From Ignavibacteriales bacterium (GTDB taxonomy: Bacteria > Bacteroidota > Ignavibacteria > Ignavibacteriales > Ignavibacteriaceae): a DNA stretch of 64,000 nt. Each line of letters begins with the position of its first letter. Within the stretch, counting starts at the first letter, position 1. This document shows, in pieces, positions 55,912-64,000 of the stretch. The notes beneath the pieces are model-generated. The model was not told the DNA's origin. It ran no database searches and saw only the letters and a list, made by a program, of their open reading frames with translations. A program made the translations under genes and the position numbers. The DNA lies in NCBI GenBank assembly GCA_016714125.1, contig JADJNX010000003.1, positions 124,001 to 188,000 of the forward strand, given 5' to 3'.

Positions 55912-56861
55912 TGAGTGAATTCCCAACTCGCGAAGAGATAATCACCGCACATCAGAGAATTGCCGGTTATGTGCACCGAACACCAGTCTTAACCTCCAGA
56001 AGCCTTAACGAGCTCACAGGTGCCGAATTGTTCTTTAAGTGTGAAAATATGCAGCGAGGGGGGGCTTTTAAGGCGAGAGGTGCCTTTAACGCGTGCCTGT
56101 CATTATCCAAAGAAGAACTTGAGATGGGAGTTGCAACACATTCCTCGGGAAATCATGCAACTGCATTAAGTCTTGCCGCTAAATCACTGGGGACCATCGC
56201 TCATATCGTGATGCCCTCAAACTCTAAAAAGATTAAAGTAAACTCGGTAAAAGCATTTGGCGGCAGAATCACTTTTTGTGAGCCCAATCTTCAAGCCCGT
56301 GAATCAACACTTCAAAAAGTGATTGAAAAAACAGGTGCTGTTTTTATTCCCCCATACGACGATTACAGAATAATTCAGGGACAGGCAACCGCTGCCAAAG
56401 AACTTATTGAAGAAATTCCTGAACTATCTGTTGTAATCGCACCAGTTGGCGGTGGTGGATTACTTGCCGGAACCGCGCATTCCATCAATTATTTTTCCAA
56501 TAATGCCACTGTTTATGCAGCAGAACCAATGGGGGCTGACGATGCCTATCGATCAATGCTAACCGGAAGTATCGTTCCTTCAGTTAATCCCAAAACAATC
56601 GCTGATGGACTTCTCACCTCACTCGGCGAGCGGAACTTCCCGATCATCAAACAATTGGTAAACTCAATTATAACTGTTGAAGAATCAGAAATTCTTCAAG
56701 CAATGCGACTGATCTGGGAGAGACTAAAAATTATTGTTGAACCAAGTTCAGCAACCGTTCTTGCTGCTGTAATCAAACGAAACGACCTCTTCTCCAACAA
56801 AAAAACAGGGCTAATCCTCTCGGGTGGCAATGTTGATTTGGATGAGTACTTTAGAACTTGA
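55911..56861 (+). CDS. PLP-dependent threonine/serine dehydratase (fold type II)
   Basis: 316 residues with the Schiff-base Lys in GGAFKARGAFNA, the substrate loop SSGNHATALSLAA, PLP-phosphate glycine loop PVGGGGLLAGTA, and the C-terminal LSGGNVDLDEYF. No ACT or regulatory domain, so it resembles catabolic TdcB or serine racemase rather than biosynthetic IlvA. It deaminates L-threonine or L-serine to 2-oxo acids (family knowledge). Its ATG overlaps the trkA stop, which places it in the ion-transport operon; the link may be only transcriptional, or the ammonia and 2-oxo acids may bear on pH and osmolyte balance (speculative). Confidence 0.88.
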   Translation: MSEFPTREEIITAHQRIAGYVHRTPVLTSRSLNELTGAELFFKCENMQRGGAFKARGAFNACLSLSKEELEMGVATHSSGNHATALSLAAKSLGTIAHIVMPSNSKKIKVNSVKAFGGRITFCEPNLQARESTLQKVIEKTGAVFIPPYDDYRIIQGQATAAKELIEEIPELSVVIAPVGGGGLLAGTAHSINYFSNNATVYAAEPMGADDAYRSMLTGSIVPSVNPKTIADGLLTSLGERNFPIIKQLVNSIITVEESEILQAMRLIWERLKIIVEPSSATVLAAVIKRNDLFSNKKTGLILSGGNVDLDEYFRT

Positions 56862-56899
56862 GTACTTGAGTACATGAGTGACTCGAGTATATGAGTGTG
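56843..56899 (+). repeat. Short degenerate tandem repeat
   Basis: About six imperfect copies of an 8-base unit of the form TTGAGTAC/ATGAGTGN span the end of the dehydratase gene and the following gap. The unit gives several partial palindromes (GAGTACTTGAGTAC). Probably a replication-slippage product without function. Confidence 0.5.
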
Positions 56900-56984
56900 T
56901 TCAAATAAAAATCTATCCCTAAATATCCGTGCTGAACCCGTGAAATCCGTGGAACAATCCCCTCACCCACTTCTTACTTCCTTT

Positions 56985-57012
56985 TTTGTTTATTTTGTTT
57001 TGTTTATATTTG
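56985..57012 (+). promoter_or_regulatory. Bacteroidota-type promoter for tRNA-Leu
   Basis: TTTG (56985-56988) and TATATTTG (57005-57012) with a 16-base spacer, slightly short of the usual spacing. The tRNA 5' end is 14 bases downstream of the -7 element. Confidence 0.5.
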
Positions 57013-57026
57013 CAGGCTAAACTATT

Positions 57027-57108
57027 GCGAAAATGGCGAAATTGGCAGACGCGCTAGACTTAGGATCTAGTGGAGAGATCCGTGGGGGTTCGAGTCCCCC
57101 TTTTCGCA
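57027..57108 (+). tRNA. tRNA-Leu (TAG)
   Basis: 82 bases: acceptor GCGAAAA with TTTTCGC, anticodon loop CTTAGGA (anticodon TAG), a variable arm of leucine type (TGGAGAGATCCGT), T arm GGGGG-TTCGAGT-CCCCC. CCA not encoded. It lies just upstream of tig. Confidence 0.96.
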
Positions 57109-57135
57109 CTTCAATTCTTAAAACCAGAGGTTGTA

Positions 57136-58508
57136 TTGGATAGGAAAATTAATCAGCTTTCTACTGCTGAAAATCAATTGGAAATTACGCTTACCCCTGA
57201 AGAAGCCTCGCCACTTATTCAAGCAGAAGTTGCTAAAAAAATTACCACAATTCAGATTCCGGGTTTCAGAAAAGGAAAAGCTCCTAAACATGTTATTAAA
57301 AATATGTATGGTGATTCTCTCGAATATGATGCTGCGGATAAAGTAGCCAATAAGATTTTCTGGGATGCCGTAAAAGAACTTGATTTAAGACCGTTGAATA
57401 CTCCGGGATTGGTTGATTTAAATTACAAACCCGGTGAAGCACTTTCTTTTAAAGTTAACTACGAAATTTTCCCTGAAGTTGAATTGGTTAATTACAAAGG
57501 AAATGAGATTGAAATTCCACTATATGATGTAACCGAGGCGTTGATCGATGAGGAATTACACAATCTACTTAGTTCAAATTCTGAATTTGAAGATGTGGAT
57601 CCCCTTGATAGCGCTGAAAACAGCATTGTTGATATCGATATCTATAACACCGAAACATCAACCGAAATGGGAACCCCAAAAGCAATCGAAGGTGACTATC
57701 CGCTGATTAGCGAAGCTTTTAAGGCTTCCCTTCCCACTCTAAAAGTTGGTGATCTGGTTAAACCGGCAGATTTTTATTCTGAACAAAAACTGATTGACAG
57801 CTACGAAAAAACAAGCTATCAATTTATTATCAAAGGTTTCAGAAAAAAAATTGTTCCTGAACTTAATGATGAATTTGTCCAAAAAATTTCCAAAGAATAT
57901 AAAGATGTTGCGAGTCTTAGAGAAGGTATTGCAGCATACTATACCGGATATTATGAAGACATGACAAACAAAATTTATAATTCCCGTTTGGAAAAGACCA
58001 TTCTCGATGCTAACGAACTCCAGGTTCCGGCCTCTTTTGTGGAAAGAGTTCTCGACTACTTCATAAAAGAAGAGACTGAAAAAGCTAAAAAAAAGAGAAT
58101 AAACCACTTCCAAAAGTGGATGATCTTAAACTTGCCTACAAACCTTATGCTGAAAAAGAAGCTAAGTGGCAGGTTGTTAAAGAAAATATTATCAGGATCG
58201 AAAATCTGACCGTTACCGATGAATACATTGATGAGATGGTGAAAGTGGAAGTTGAACGCTACAACATCAGTGAAGATATCTTAAGAGACTACTTCAAAGG
58301 CGATGCAGTAAAAAACAATCTCCTTTATGGCATGCTTGACAAATTCCTTAAGGAACAAAATCCTGAGAAAAAGATTAACCCTGATGAGTACCGTGCAAAA
58401 TATGTTGAAAAACATAACCATGAACATCATGATCATGACCACGACCACGAACATCATCACCACGATCATGACCATGAACACCATGATCATGAAAATGAAA
58501 CTAAATAG
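57136..58508 (+). CDS. tig: Trigger factor with a His-rich C-terminal tail (frameshifted)
   Basis: Ribosome-bound chaperone that meets nascent chains. Start TTG 57136 with AGAGG five bases upstream; an apparent start at 57070 lies inside tRNA-Leu and is rejected. The ribosome-binding loop signature IPGFRKGKAP lies at about residue 45. The prolyl-isomerase domain in the middle is divergent (DIDIYNTETSTEMGTPKAIEG). One slip near 58103 in an A run joins the frame to 58116-58508 (DLKLAYKPYAEKEAKWQVVK, EVERYNISEDILRDYFKGD). The last about 30 residues are almost only His, Asp, Glu and Asn (EHHDHDHDHEHHHHDHD in part), a likely metal-binding tail as in SlyD. Followed by clpP, the usual neighbour. Confidence 0.92.
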
Positions 58509-58565
58509 AACATCCCAATTGTTTTAATCAAAAAGGGCACTTTAAGATAAAACAGAAAGATTATT

Positions 58566-59177
58566 ATGACAAAAGATTTTGAAATTTATAACCAGTTGGT
58601 CCCCTATGTTATCGAACAGACCGGCAGGGGTGAACGCGGTATGGATATCTATTCCAGACTTCTCAGGGAAAGAATTATCTTCCTTGGAACTGCAATAGAT
58701 GACCATGTGGCATCATTAACCATTGCCCAGTTGATCTTCCTCGAAGCTGAGGATTCAACAAAAGATATAAACCTATATATCAACTCTCCGGGTGGAAGTG
58801 TTTCGGCAGGACTGGCGATCTATGATACAATGAAATTTATTAAACCTGATGTGGCTACGATATGTGTTGGGCTTGCTGCAAGTATGGGCGCTGTCCTTCT
58901 TGCCGGTGGTGCTGATGGAAAAAGATCATCACTCCCCCATTCCAAGATCATGATTCATCAGCCATGGAGCGGTGGAATCTCCGGTCAGGCTTCTGACATC
59001 GAGATTCAGGCAAAAGAAATGATGAAAACCCGTGATACTCTCTACAAAATTCTTGCTGAACACACAGGTAAAACTGTTGAACAGATATTAAAAGATTGTG
59101 ATAGAGATTATTACCTCACTTCTGAAGAGGCAGTTGAATATAAACTGATTGACAAAGTGATGGATAAAAGGAAGTAA
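58566..59177 (+). CDS. clpP: ATP-dependent Clp protease proteolytic subunit
   Basis: 203 residues: LVPYVIEQTGRGERGMDIYSRLLRERIIFLG (start of the family, including the propeptide-less N-terminus), YINSPGGSVSAGLAIYDTM, catalytic Ser in GLAASMGAVLLAGG, His in SKIMIHQPWSG, and Asp in DCDRDYYLTSEEAVEY. Forms the tetradecameric proteolytic chamber with ClpX or ClpA, neither of which follows here. 57 bp after tig; a strong terminator follows. Confidence 0.96.
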   Translation: MTKDFEIYNQLVPYVIEQTGRGERGMDIYSRLLRERIIFLGTAIDDHVASLTIAQLIFLEAEDSTKDINLYINSPGGSVSAGLAIYDTMKFIKPDVATICVGLAASMGAVLLAGGADGKRSSLPHSKIMIHQPWSGGISGQASDIEIQAKEMMKTRDTLYKILAEHTGKTVEQILKDCDRDYYLTSEEAVEYKLIDKVMDKRK

Positions 59178-59193
59178 TAATCCGATTAGATAT

Positions 59194-59225
59194 AAAAAAA
59201 GCTGCTCTATAGCAGCTTTTTTTTT
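59194..59225 (+). terminator. Bidirectional terminator after clpP
   Basis: GCTGCT (59201-59206), loop CTAT, AGCAGC (59211-59216), with seven A before and nine T after. Works for clpP and for the convergent gene ending at 59231. The stem resembles those at 19958 and 38953. Confidence 0.93.
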
Positions 59226-59230
59226 GATTT

Positions 59231-60007
59231 TTATTTTCTAAGTTTTAATACTACAAACCGTTTTTCCCTGTCGCTTGCAAACTCCTTCATCGAATCGGTA
59301 ATCTCATCGTGTGCAGTTTCTTCGGGAATCTGTTGAGAATTAACTTCCTGTCTTTTTTTCTCAAGGAAATTTGAAAAGAGGGATTTGTTCTTTTGTTGGT
59401 CTGAATTTCCACTACCTCTTCCTTGCAGTTGCGTAGTCTGGAACTGGTTTTTCTTTCGCGCTTGCCCAACTACCTGAAATCTTGCATTCTGTTGGTCAGT
59501 TGTTCCCGGGGATATTTCTGCCTGAGATTTGGAATCAGGGCGATTCTTCTCCATCAAAACACGTTTATTTGCCTGACTCGGATCATAACTGTCATCCTCC
59601 TCAAATAAACCGGTAGTTTGTCGATTCCAGGCAAGTGTTACCAATCCTTTACGCTCCTTGGATGGATGAAGGTTCTGATTCTTCTTCTGGAAACCAAGAT
59701 CTTCCGAACTGAGTGCCTGGAATTTGGTTTTCGCGGGTTCCGGTTTTGGGGGTTCAGCTTTTGGTGAATCAAAAATTTCGTTGGTGGAAAGATTTATCAC
59801 TTTCTCAAAATCGATATCGTCGAAAGCACAAATTAATTCCGCAAAACCACGGTCATTTTGATTTTGGACTTCGGAAGCTTCAAGATCAAAACTGTAAGAC
59901 TCCTCAAAATCAGGAAGTCCGTCTGTATGTCCAAGTGATCTCAACCCGACTTGCTGGATACGAAAACGAAGATCGGGATCATCATTCAAAAATCCATTAT
60001 CTTCCAT
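59231..60007 (-). CDS. Hypothetical protein, polar and low complexity
   Basis: 258 residues, no signal peptide or membrane helix, no family recognised. The first 75 residues are acidic (FLNDDPDLRFRIQ, DFEESYSFDLEASE, FDDIDFEKVINLS); the rest is rich in Gln, Lys, Asn, Ser and Pro and probably disordered (PKPEPAKTKFQALSSEDLGF, LQGRGSGNSDQQKN), with a short ordered end (SMKEFASDREKRFVVLKLRK). It overlaps the gene upstream by 11 bp, so the two are a translational pair. Codon use does not stand out. Confidence 0.65.
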   Translation of the reverse strand: MEDNGFLNDDPDLRFRIQQVGLRSLGHTDGLPDFEESYSFDLEASEVQNQNDRGFAELICAFDDIDFEKVINLSTNEIFDSPKAEPPKPEPAKTKFQALSSEDLGFQKKNQNLHPSKERKGLVTLAWNRQTTGLFEEDDSYDPSQANKRVLMEKNRPDSKSQAEISPGTTDQQNARFQVVGQARKKNQFQTTQLQGRGSGNSDQQKNKSLFSNFLEKKRQEVNSQQIPEETAHDEITDSMKEFASDREKRFVVLKLRK

Positions 60008-60311
60008 CTCTTTTTACGCAATAAATGGGATCGAAATAGATAACTTCTTTGGCACCACTTACCAATACCTGCTGACCATATTTAACATAATTTATGTCAA
60101 AATTATCCAGATTGGTTAGCAGCCTGTAAGCTACCACAGTTTTAGGTTGTGTATCGTTGATGAATGTACAAACTTCGTTGTAATGAAGCCGCATTGGATT
60201 ATTAATACCAATGTTGCGTCTCACCATACGAAAGTTGTTTTCCAGGTTAAAGCGATTTTCTGAGTAGATCAGGATATCACCGCCGTCACCTCTTAAAGTC
60301 TCTAAAATCAT
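59997..60311 (-). CDS. Hypothetical protein paired with the gene at 59231
   Basis: 104 residues, soluble, alternating strands and helices (GDILIYSENRFNLENNFRMV, RLHYNEVCTFINDTQPKTVVAYRLL, KYGQQVLVSGAKEVIYFDPIYCVK). No family recognised with confidence; the fold could be a small alpha/beta domain. The 3' end overlaps the start of the following gene by 11 bp. About 226 bp of gap lie upstream, holding only the terminator of the next gene. Confidence 0.6.
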   Translation of the reverse strand: MILETLRGDGGDILIYSENRFNLENNFRMVRRNIGINNPMRLHYNEVCTFINDTQPKTVVAYRLLTNLDNFDINYVKYGQQVLVSGAKEVIYFDPIYCVKRDGR

Positions 60312-60470
60312 GTTACGGCCATCTTTTTCGGTTCTATATTTTTCAGTTAGGCAACTATTCTATATAACGACCAATCCCATAGAGAGGAGTGGTTCTTAAA
60401 CTCTCAACATTTAAAAAGATAATATAATATTTTTTATTCAGATTATGGGTAGTGGAATTACGAATATTTT

Positions 60471-60512
60471 ATAAAAAAGCCCGAAGAAAGATTATCTTCG
60501 GGCTTAATTTTT
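60471..60512 (-). terminator. Terminator after the T9SS cargo gene
   Basis: AAGCCCGAAGA (60477-60487) and TCTTCGGGCTT (60495-60505), seven-base loop; on the minus strand followed by TTTTTTAT. It closes the gene ending at 60538. Confidence 0.9.
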
Positions 60513-60537
60513 AATTTAGTTCGGAAGAAATCCGAGT

Positions 60538-63450
60538 TTATTTCAGGAGAACCATCTTCTTGATATCGCTATATATCTCTCCGTCAACTGTATTTGCTTT
60601 CAACTCATAGAAGTAAACTCCACTTGTGAGTTTTGCTCCTGTTACATCGTCTGCATTCCAATAGATCGAATAACTTCCGGCTGCGTTAAAGTCGTTGTAA
60701 AGAATTTTAACAACTTCTCCAAGAAGATTATATACAGTGATTTTAACATTTGCCGCCTTGGGTAGTGAATATTCAATCCTTGTGGTCGGGTTAAAAGGGT
60801 TTGGATAATTCTGATTAAGTGAAAATGCACCAGGTACATTAACAGGAGTCTTAACGTCAGTTGCGGTTCCTGTGCGGTTGAATGTCAATGCTGCCAGGTT
60901 TACAACTCCTGTGCTTGCTACGAGTTCACCCGCCCCTGTATTTGAGTTGATTTTAATTAGATCTACAGGTTGATTTGTAGCACCTTTCAATCCAAAAAGA
61001 ACACCATCACCATCAAATTCAAGATCCGTGATTGCCACACCAAATGATGTTAGTCCAAGTCTTGTTGTGTCACCGTTAGAAAGATTGACTCTAAAAATCA
61101 TATCTTTTGGTGAACCAAGTGCTCTGTATAATGATGCATACAACTCATTTGTCTGAGGATGAAAAGCAATACTGAGGATCGCAGCTTGTGCCTGTACAGT
61201 CTCTGTGAAAGTGGAATCCAGCAGACCTATTTTATAAATCTTTCCACTTTTTTGCGAAACGTAAAGATTTCCGGTAGTGTCAAAAGCGAGACTTCCAAGG
61301 TCAGCAATAGAGGCAGAAAACAATCTGTGTGCATCACCACCGTTGGAATTAAGCCTTACTATTTCTTGTGGAGCAGTGTTTCTAATACCATACAAGATTT
61401 TAGTTTTAGGGTGGATTGCAATACTCTGGAAGAGGTTTTTGGTAGTTGGACCAATCTCAGTTGGAAGTCCGTTACCCGTCCTCAAATAAAACAATCTGTT
61501 ATTGTCAGTTCCGCCTGAAACAGCAAACATTGCTTTTTCATTACTTGGAATGATTTCATAACCAAATGCGGTAACTGCAATACCTCTAAGGGTTCCATCG
61601 TTTGATGCAACATAAAGTGTATCTGAAATCGCTCCAAGATCAACTGCTCTGGCAGCAAGCTGAATATCAACAGTCCTGTTTGGTTCAAGAGTAAATGGAT
61701 AGGTAAACGTTGTATTAAGCACAAAATTTCCTGTTCCAAAATAGAGAGAATCGACAACAAGATTTTGAGTTCCAAAACTGGTTAATCTAAAATTGTCAAT
61801 ATGAATTGGAACATTAACTTCAACTTCACCAAAATTGAGAATCTTTTTGTCGAGAGTTCCCTTTACACCATCGTAAGGAGCAACTCTAAGAATACCGGTC
61901 CATGTACCCCAGGTATTCACACCGGCGGCATATTCAGTAAAAATCACAAAATCGGTCAAGTTTTGCGGATCAGCCCAGATTCCCATATAATCACCCCAAC
62001 GATTTCTGGTTCCGGTAAAAGTTTTTACATAGTTTCCTTTTCCCGTTTGAAGGGGAGAACTGTAAGTAAATGCAGTTTCATTTGCAAATTTTGAGGAGTA
62101 GAAAGCTCCCGCATATTCTGTGTCGCCTGATCTTGCAAAGGTTACAGCTGCATTATCAAATTTATCGACTGCAATTGCTCCAAAGTAATACCAGTTACCG
62201 TTTGCTCCAAGAATTGATTGCTCGCTTGCAGTATTAGTCACTGTATTTATTTTCACATAATGAAGTGCTGAGTAACTGCTTGCCGCAGGGTTAAGAATGC
62301 TGTGAATACTCCAGATTGATCCATTTCTGTAAATCGGTTCATTCTGAAGCTGAGCGCCGTTAGTTGAAATCAAAGGTGTTCCGCCACCCAGCTGATTGGC
62401 ATTTGGTGGTGACGAATAAGCGGTGACCGGCACAATCGATCCGCGCAAAACAGGATTTGTCAATGGATTCTCAATCCAATAAAGAGCAAAGAAGTTTGCC
62501 GAACCGGGTGCGTGTAAGAAATAATATTTTGTCGGATCGTGAGTATATGCAATAGTTGGTCTGATATGAAATATAGACTGCTGAGTTGGTCCCGGAGCCG
62601 GATACTTGATTCCATAGATGTCATTCCATGTTACTGTGGCATTGGCATCATTTGAATAAAGTGGAGTTTTAGGATAAATTCTAATTTTTGCATAATTAAA
62701 GCTTCCGGCAAACGAGAACTGATTACCACTCACATAAATGGCATCATCATCAAATCCCACACCCTGATAATCCATCCAGTTACCTGAAGGAACATCACCG
62801 TTAACATCTGACCTGAATGCAAAATTATACCATGTTCCGGTTGGAATCGAGTCGTCTGAAACTGAAAAGAGGAGTGTTCCACGGGATGGACTGTCGTTTT
62901 GATCCAACCATACCATCACCCATCTTTTATCAAAATGGTCATAAATAACTTTTGGATCAAAAGCACCGGGACTTGCAATCGTGGATGCATACCATTGATC
63001 GGCATTAATTCTTTTAATAAGGTTTCCATTCATATCGTAAATACCAAAATCACTATTTACGACAGCAACTATATAACCGGCACCTACAGCAACATGGGGA
63101 TCAGGTGGAATTGAGTTTGTTTGAGTTAAACCTTGAAAATCCTTTAAAAGAATTGCCTTGGTTGTGTCAACTGCCTCTTTCCCGGCATTACGATCTTCGA
63201 CATATAACTTAATTGCGTCATACATGCCGTCGAATTCCTTAATGTAAACAGGATCCGCTGTGTGATCTGCCTTGTTTCTGATTGTTTCCGGTTTAGGGAA
63301 ACTGTTTGAAGGCGTTAGACCAAAACTATTTGTATTTACAATAACCCCACCCGTTTTAGAGCCGGCGGCCGGACCACTATAGGTCTGACTGAAAACCAGG
63401 GGTGAGATGAATGCAAATGCAATAAGCGAAAAAAGAGCTCTTTTTATCAC
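60538..63450 (-). CDS. Large T9SS-sorted secreted protein with NHL/WD-like repeats
   Basis: 970 residues, GTG 63450 with GGAG nine bases upstream. Signal peptide (ALFSLIAFAFISPLVFSQ). The region to about residue 530 resembles a family of large extracellular proteins with DFQGLTQTNSIPPDPHVAVG, KVIYDHFDKRWVMVW and GNWMDYQGVGFDDDAIYVSGN; then an Ig-like, ASH-type domain (LNFGEVEVNVPIHIDNFRL); then a six-bladed repeat region (LAFDTTGNLYVSQKSGKIYKIG, SIAFHPQTNELYAS, DLEFDGDGVLFGLKG); then the T9SS sorting domain (NYPNPFNPTTRIEYSLPK, YNLLGEVV, GVYFYELKA) ending KKMVLLK. No catalytic motif is seen. Probably a cell-surface or released protein, perhaps adhesive. Confidence 0.87.
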   Translation of the reverse strand: MIKRALFSLIAFAFISPLVFSQTYSGPAAGSKTGGVIVNTNSFGLTPSNSFPKPETIRNKADHTADPVYIKEFDGMYDAIKLYVEDRNAGKEAVDTTKAILLKDFQGLTQTNSIPPDPHVAVGAGYIVAVVNSDFGIYDMNGNLIKRINADQWYASTIASPGAFDPKVIYDHFDKRWVMVWLDQNDSPSRGTLLFSVSDDSIPTGTWYNFAFRSDVNGDVPSGNWMDYQGVGFDDDAIYVSGNQFSFAGSFNYAKIRIYPKTPLYSNDANATVTWNDIYGIKYPAPGPTQQSIFHIRPTIAYTHDPTKYYFLHAPGSANFFALYWIENPLTNPVLRGSIVPVTAYSSPPNANQLGGGTPLISTNGAQLQNEPIYRNGSIWSIHSILNPAASSYSALHYVKINTVTNTASEQSILGANGNWYYFGAIAVDKFDNAAVTFARSGDTEYAGAFYSSKFANETAFTYSSPLQTGKGNYVKTFTGTRNRWGDYMGIWADPQNLTDFVIFTEYAAGVNTWGTWTGILRVAPYDGVKGTLDKKILNFGEVEVNVPIHIDNFRLTSFGTQNLVVDSLYFGTGNFVLNTTFTYPFTLEPNRTVDIQLAARAVDLGAISDTLYVASNDGTLRGIAVTAFGYEIIPSNEKAMFAVSGGTDNNRLFYLRTGNGLPTEIGPTTKNLFQSIAIHPKTKILYGIRNTAPQEIVRLNSNGGDAHRLFSASIADLGSLAFDTTGNLYVSQKSGKIYKIGLLDSTFTETVQAQAAILSIAFHPQTNELYASLYRALGSPKDMIFRVNLSNGDTTRLGLTSFGVAITDLEFDGDGVLFGLKGATNQPVDLIKINSNTGAGELVASTGVVNLAALTFNRTGTATDVKTPVNVPGAFSLNQNYPNPFNPTTRIEYSLPKAANVKITVYNLLGEVVKILYNDFNAAGSYSIYWNADDVTGAKLTSGVYFYELKANTVDGEIYSDIKKMVLLK

Positions 63451-63480
63451 TTTATATACTCCGAATTAATAATAAAAAAA

Positions 63481-64000
63481 TTATTTCTGACTGGCTTTCC
63501 AGCCATTGTACTGATTCAACAATTCAATCGAAGTGGAATCAGTGCTAACAGATGTTGTAAACTTAAATTCTTTTGTTCCTGATGGCCATTTAATTATCTG
63601 TGGTCCACCGGCATCTCCAAGATATGTTCCGTTAGAGCTCATATATGTTTCTGAAAGAAATCCCCCCATACTGTAATACACAGGAGCGCAGTTACAATCT
63701 TTTTCGAACAAAAAATGAGATGTCAGCAATATTTGAAAAAGTGAACTTCACCAGTCCGTTCAATTTTCCACCTTCTGCCATCAATTCTTTTGAAGTAACC
63801 TTAAGTGATGGATTTTCATCCTCGAACTTGGTGCCTTTTACATAATCATCTATAAGTTCTGCAAAATCTTTAAGCGAAACATCATCTTCACCATCTTTTG
63901 CTGACTTTATATTATAAAACTTGATCCATCCTTCGCCGGATCCGTCACTCTTGGTTTTGTAAGAATATTCTTTTTTGTCAACGGTAAGGCAACCGGCAAA
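63481..64000 (-). CDS. Lipoprotein, N-terminus outside the window (partial, frameshifted)
   Basis: The first residues in the window, FAGCLTVDKKEYSYKTK, contain a lipobox (F-A-G-C), so the start lies just beyond 64000. The frame runs to FTFSNIADISFF near 63715, where a slip leads to FEKDCNCAPVYYSMGGFLSETYM and GDAGGPQIIKWPSGTKEF, ending at 63481 with LNQYNGWKASQK. Two close Cys follow the slip (CNC). No family recognised. It sits 30 bp upstream of the T9SS cargo gene on the same strand. Confidence 0.7.

Noticed and set aside
57070..57135. Apparent 22-codon N-terminal extension of trigger factor
   Set aside because: It lies inside tRNA-Leu; TTG 57136 has a ribosome site and gives the expected start.
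58281..58490. Antisense Met/Val-rich frame opposite the His-rich tail of tig
   Set aside because: It is the reverse reading of repeated CAT/GAT codons, with no ribosome site or family match.
58410..58500. Possible short tandem-repeat locus or CRISPR-like array
   Set aside because: The repetition comes from His/Asp codons within a coding frame; there are no constant repeats with unique spacers. No CRISPR array was seen anywhere in the window.

Overview
The window reads as a chromosomal segment of an AT-rich bacterium of the Bacteroidota/Chlorobiota side of the tree, most likely an Ignavibacteria-like lineage (inference). The reasons are type IX secretion (T9SS) C-terminal sorting domains on three proteins, a propeller-type two-component sensor kinase, TATATTTG (TAnnTTTG-type) promoter elements upstream of tRNAs, CBM9/DUF5916-type envelope proteins, and a topoisomerase I without canonical zinc fingers at its end. 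I see no rRNA, CRISPR array, insertion sequence or prophage.

Layout. 1-107: tail of a T9SS cargo gene and its terminator; queC on the minus strand. 873-9386 (plus): a signalling block of response regulator/nucleotide cyclase, TonB-dependent receptor, YfiR-like periplasmic protein and hybrid histidine kinase, then an M28 peptidase with a PDZ domain. 9449-9807: AT-rich gap with a perfect DnaA box. 9808-13166: large membrane pseudokinase and a small partner. 13163-24024 (minus): M28 peptidase joined to a PstS-like domain; an AttEFGH-like ABC system; a chorismate mutase/prephenate dehydratase/ACT/DAHP synthase fusion; a T9SS glycosidase-like protein. 24092-28591 (plus): sthA and a propeller sensor kinase. 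28604-31920 (minus): two von Willebrand A proteins. 32127-34105: transketolase. 34167-38916 (minus): pcm, miaA, AtuA pair, prfB, cyclic-nucleotide-binding protein. 38953-41648: tRNA-Cys, tRNA-Gly, topA. 41778-44845: CDF exporter behind an outer-membrane DUF5916 protein. 44940-56861 (plus): GAF/SpoIIE phosphatase, then a seven-gene run of two cation:proton antiporters, a 1016-residue unknown P-loop protein, an MscS channel, TrkH, TrkA and a PLP-dependent dehydratase. 57027-59177: tRNA-Leu, tig, clpP. 59231-64000 (minus): two orphan proteins, a T9SS cargo protein and a partial lipoprotein.

Most promising for novelty: the ion-homeostasis operon with its unknown ATPase, and the receptor/YfiR/kinase/cyclase block. 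Smaller points are a prfB programmed-frameshift site using UAA, a His-rich tail on trigger factor, and a peptidase/PstS-like fusion.

Caution: many genes are broken by single-base indels, mostly in homopolymers, and a few by in-frame stops. Essential genes (topA, tig) are hit as often as others, so these look mainly like sequence errors. Where a gene is broken I give the reconstructed extent and where the frame changes.
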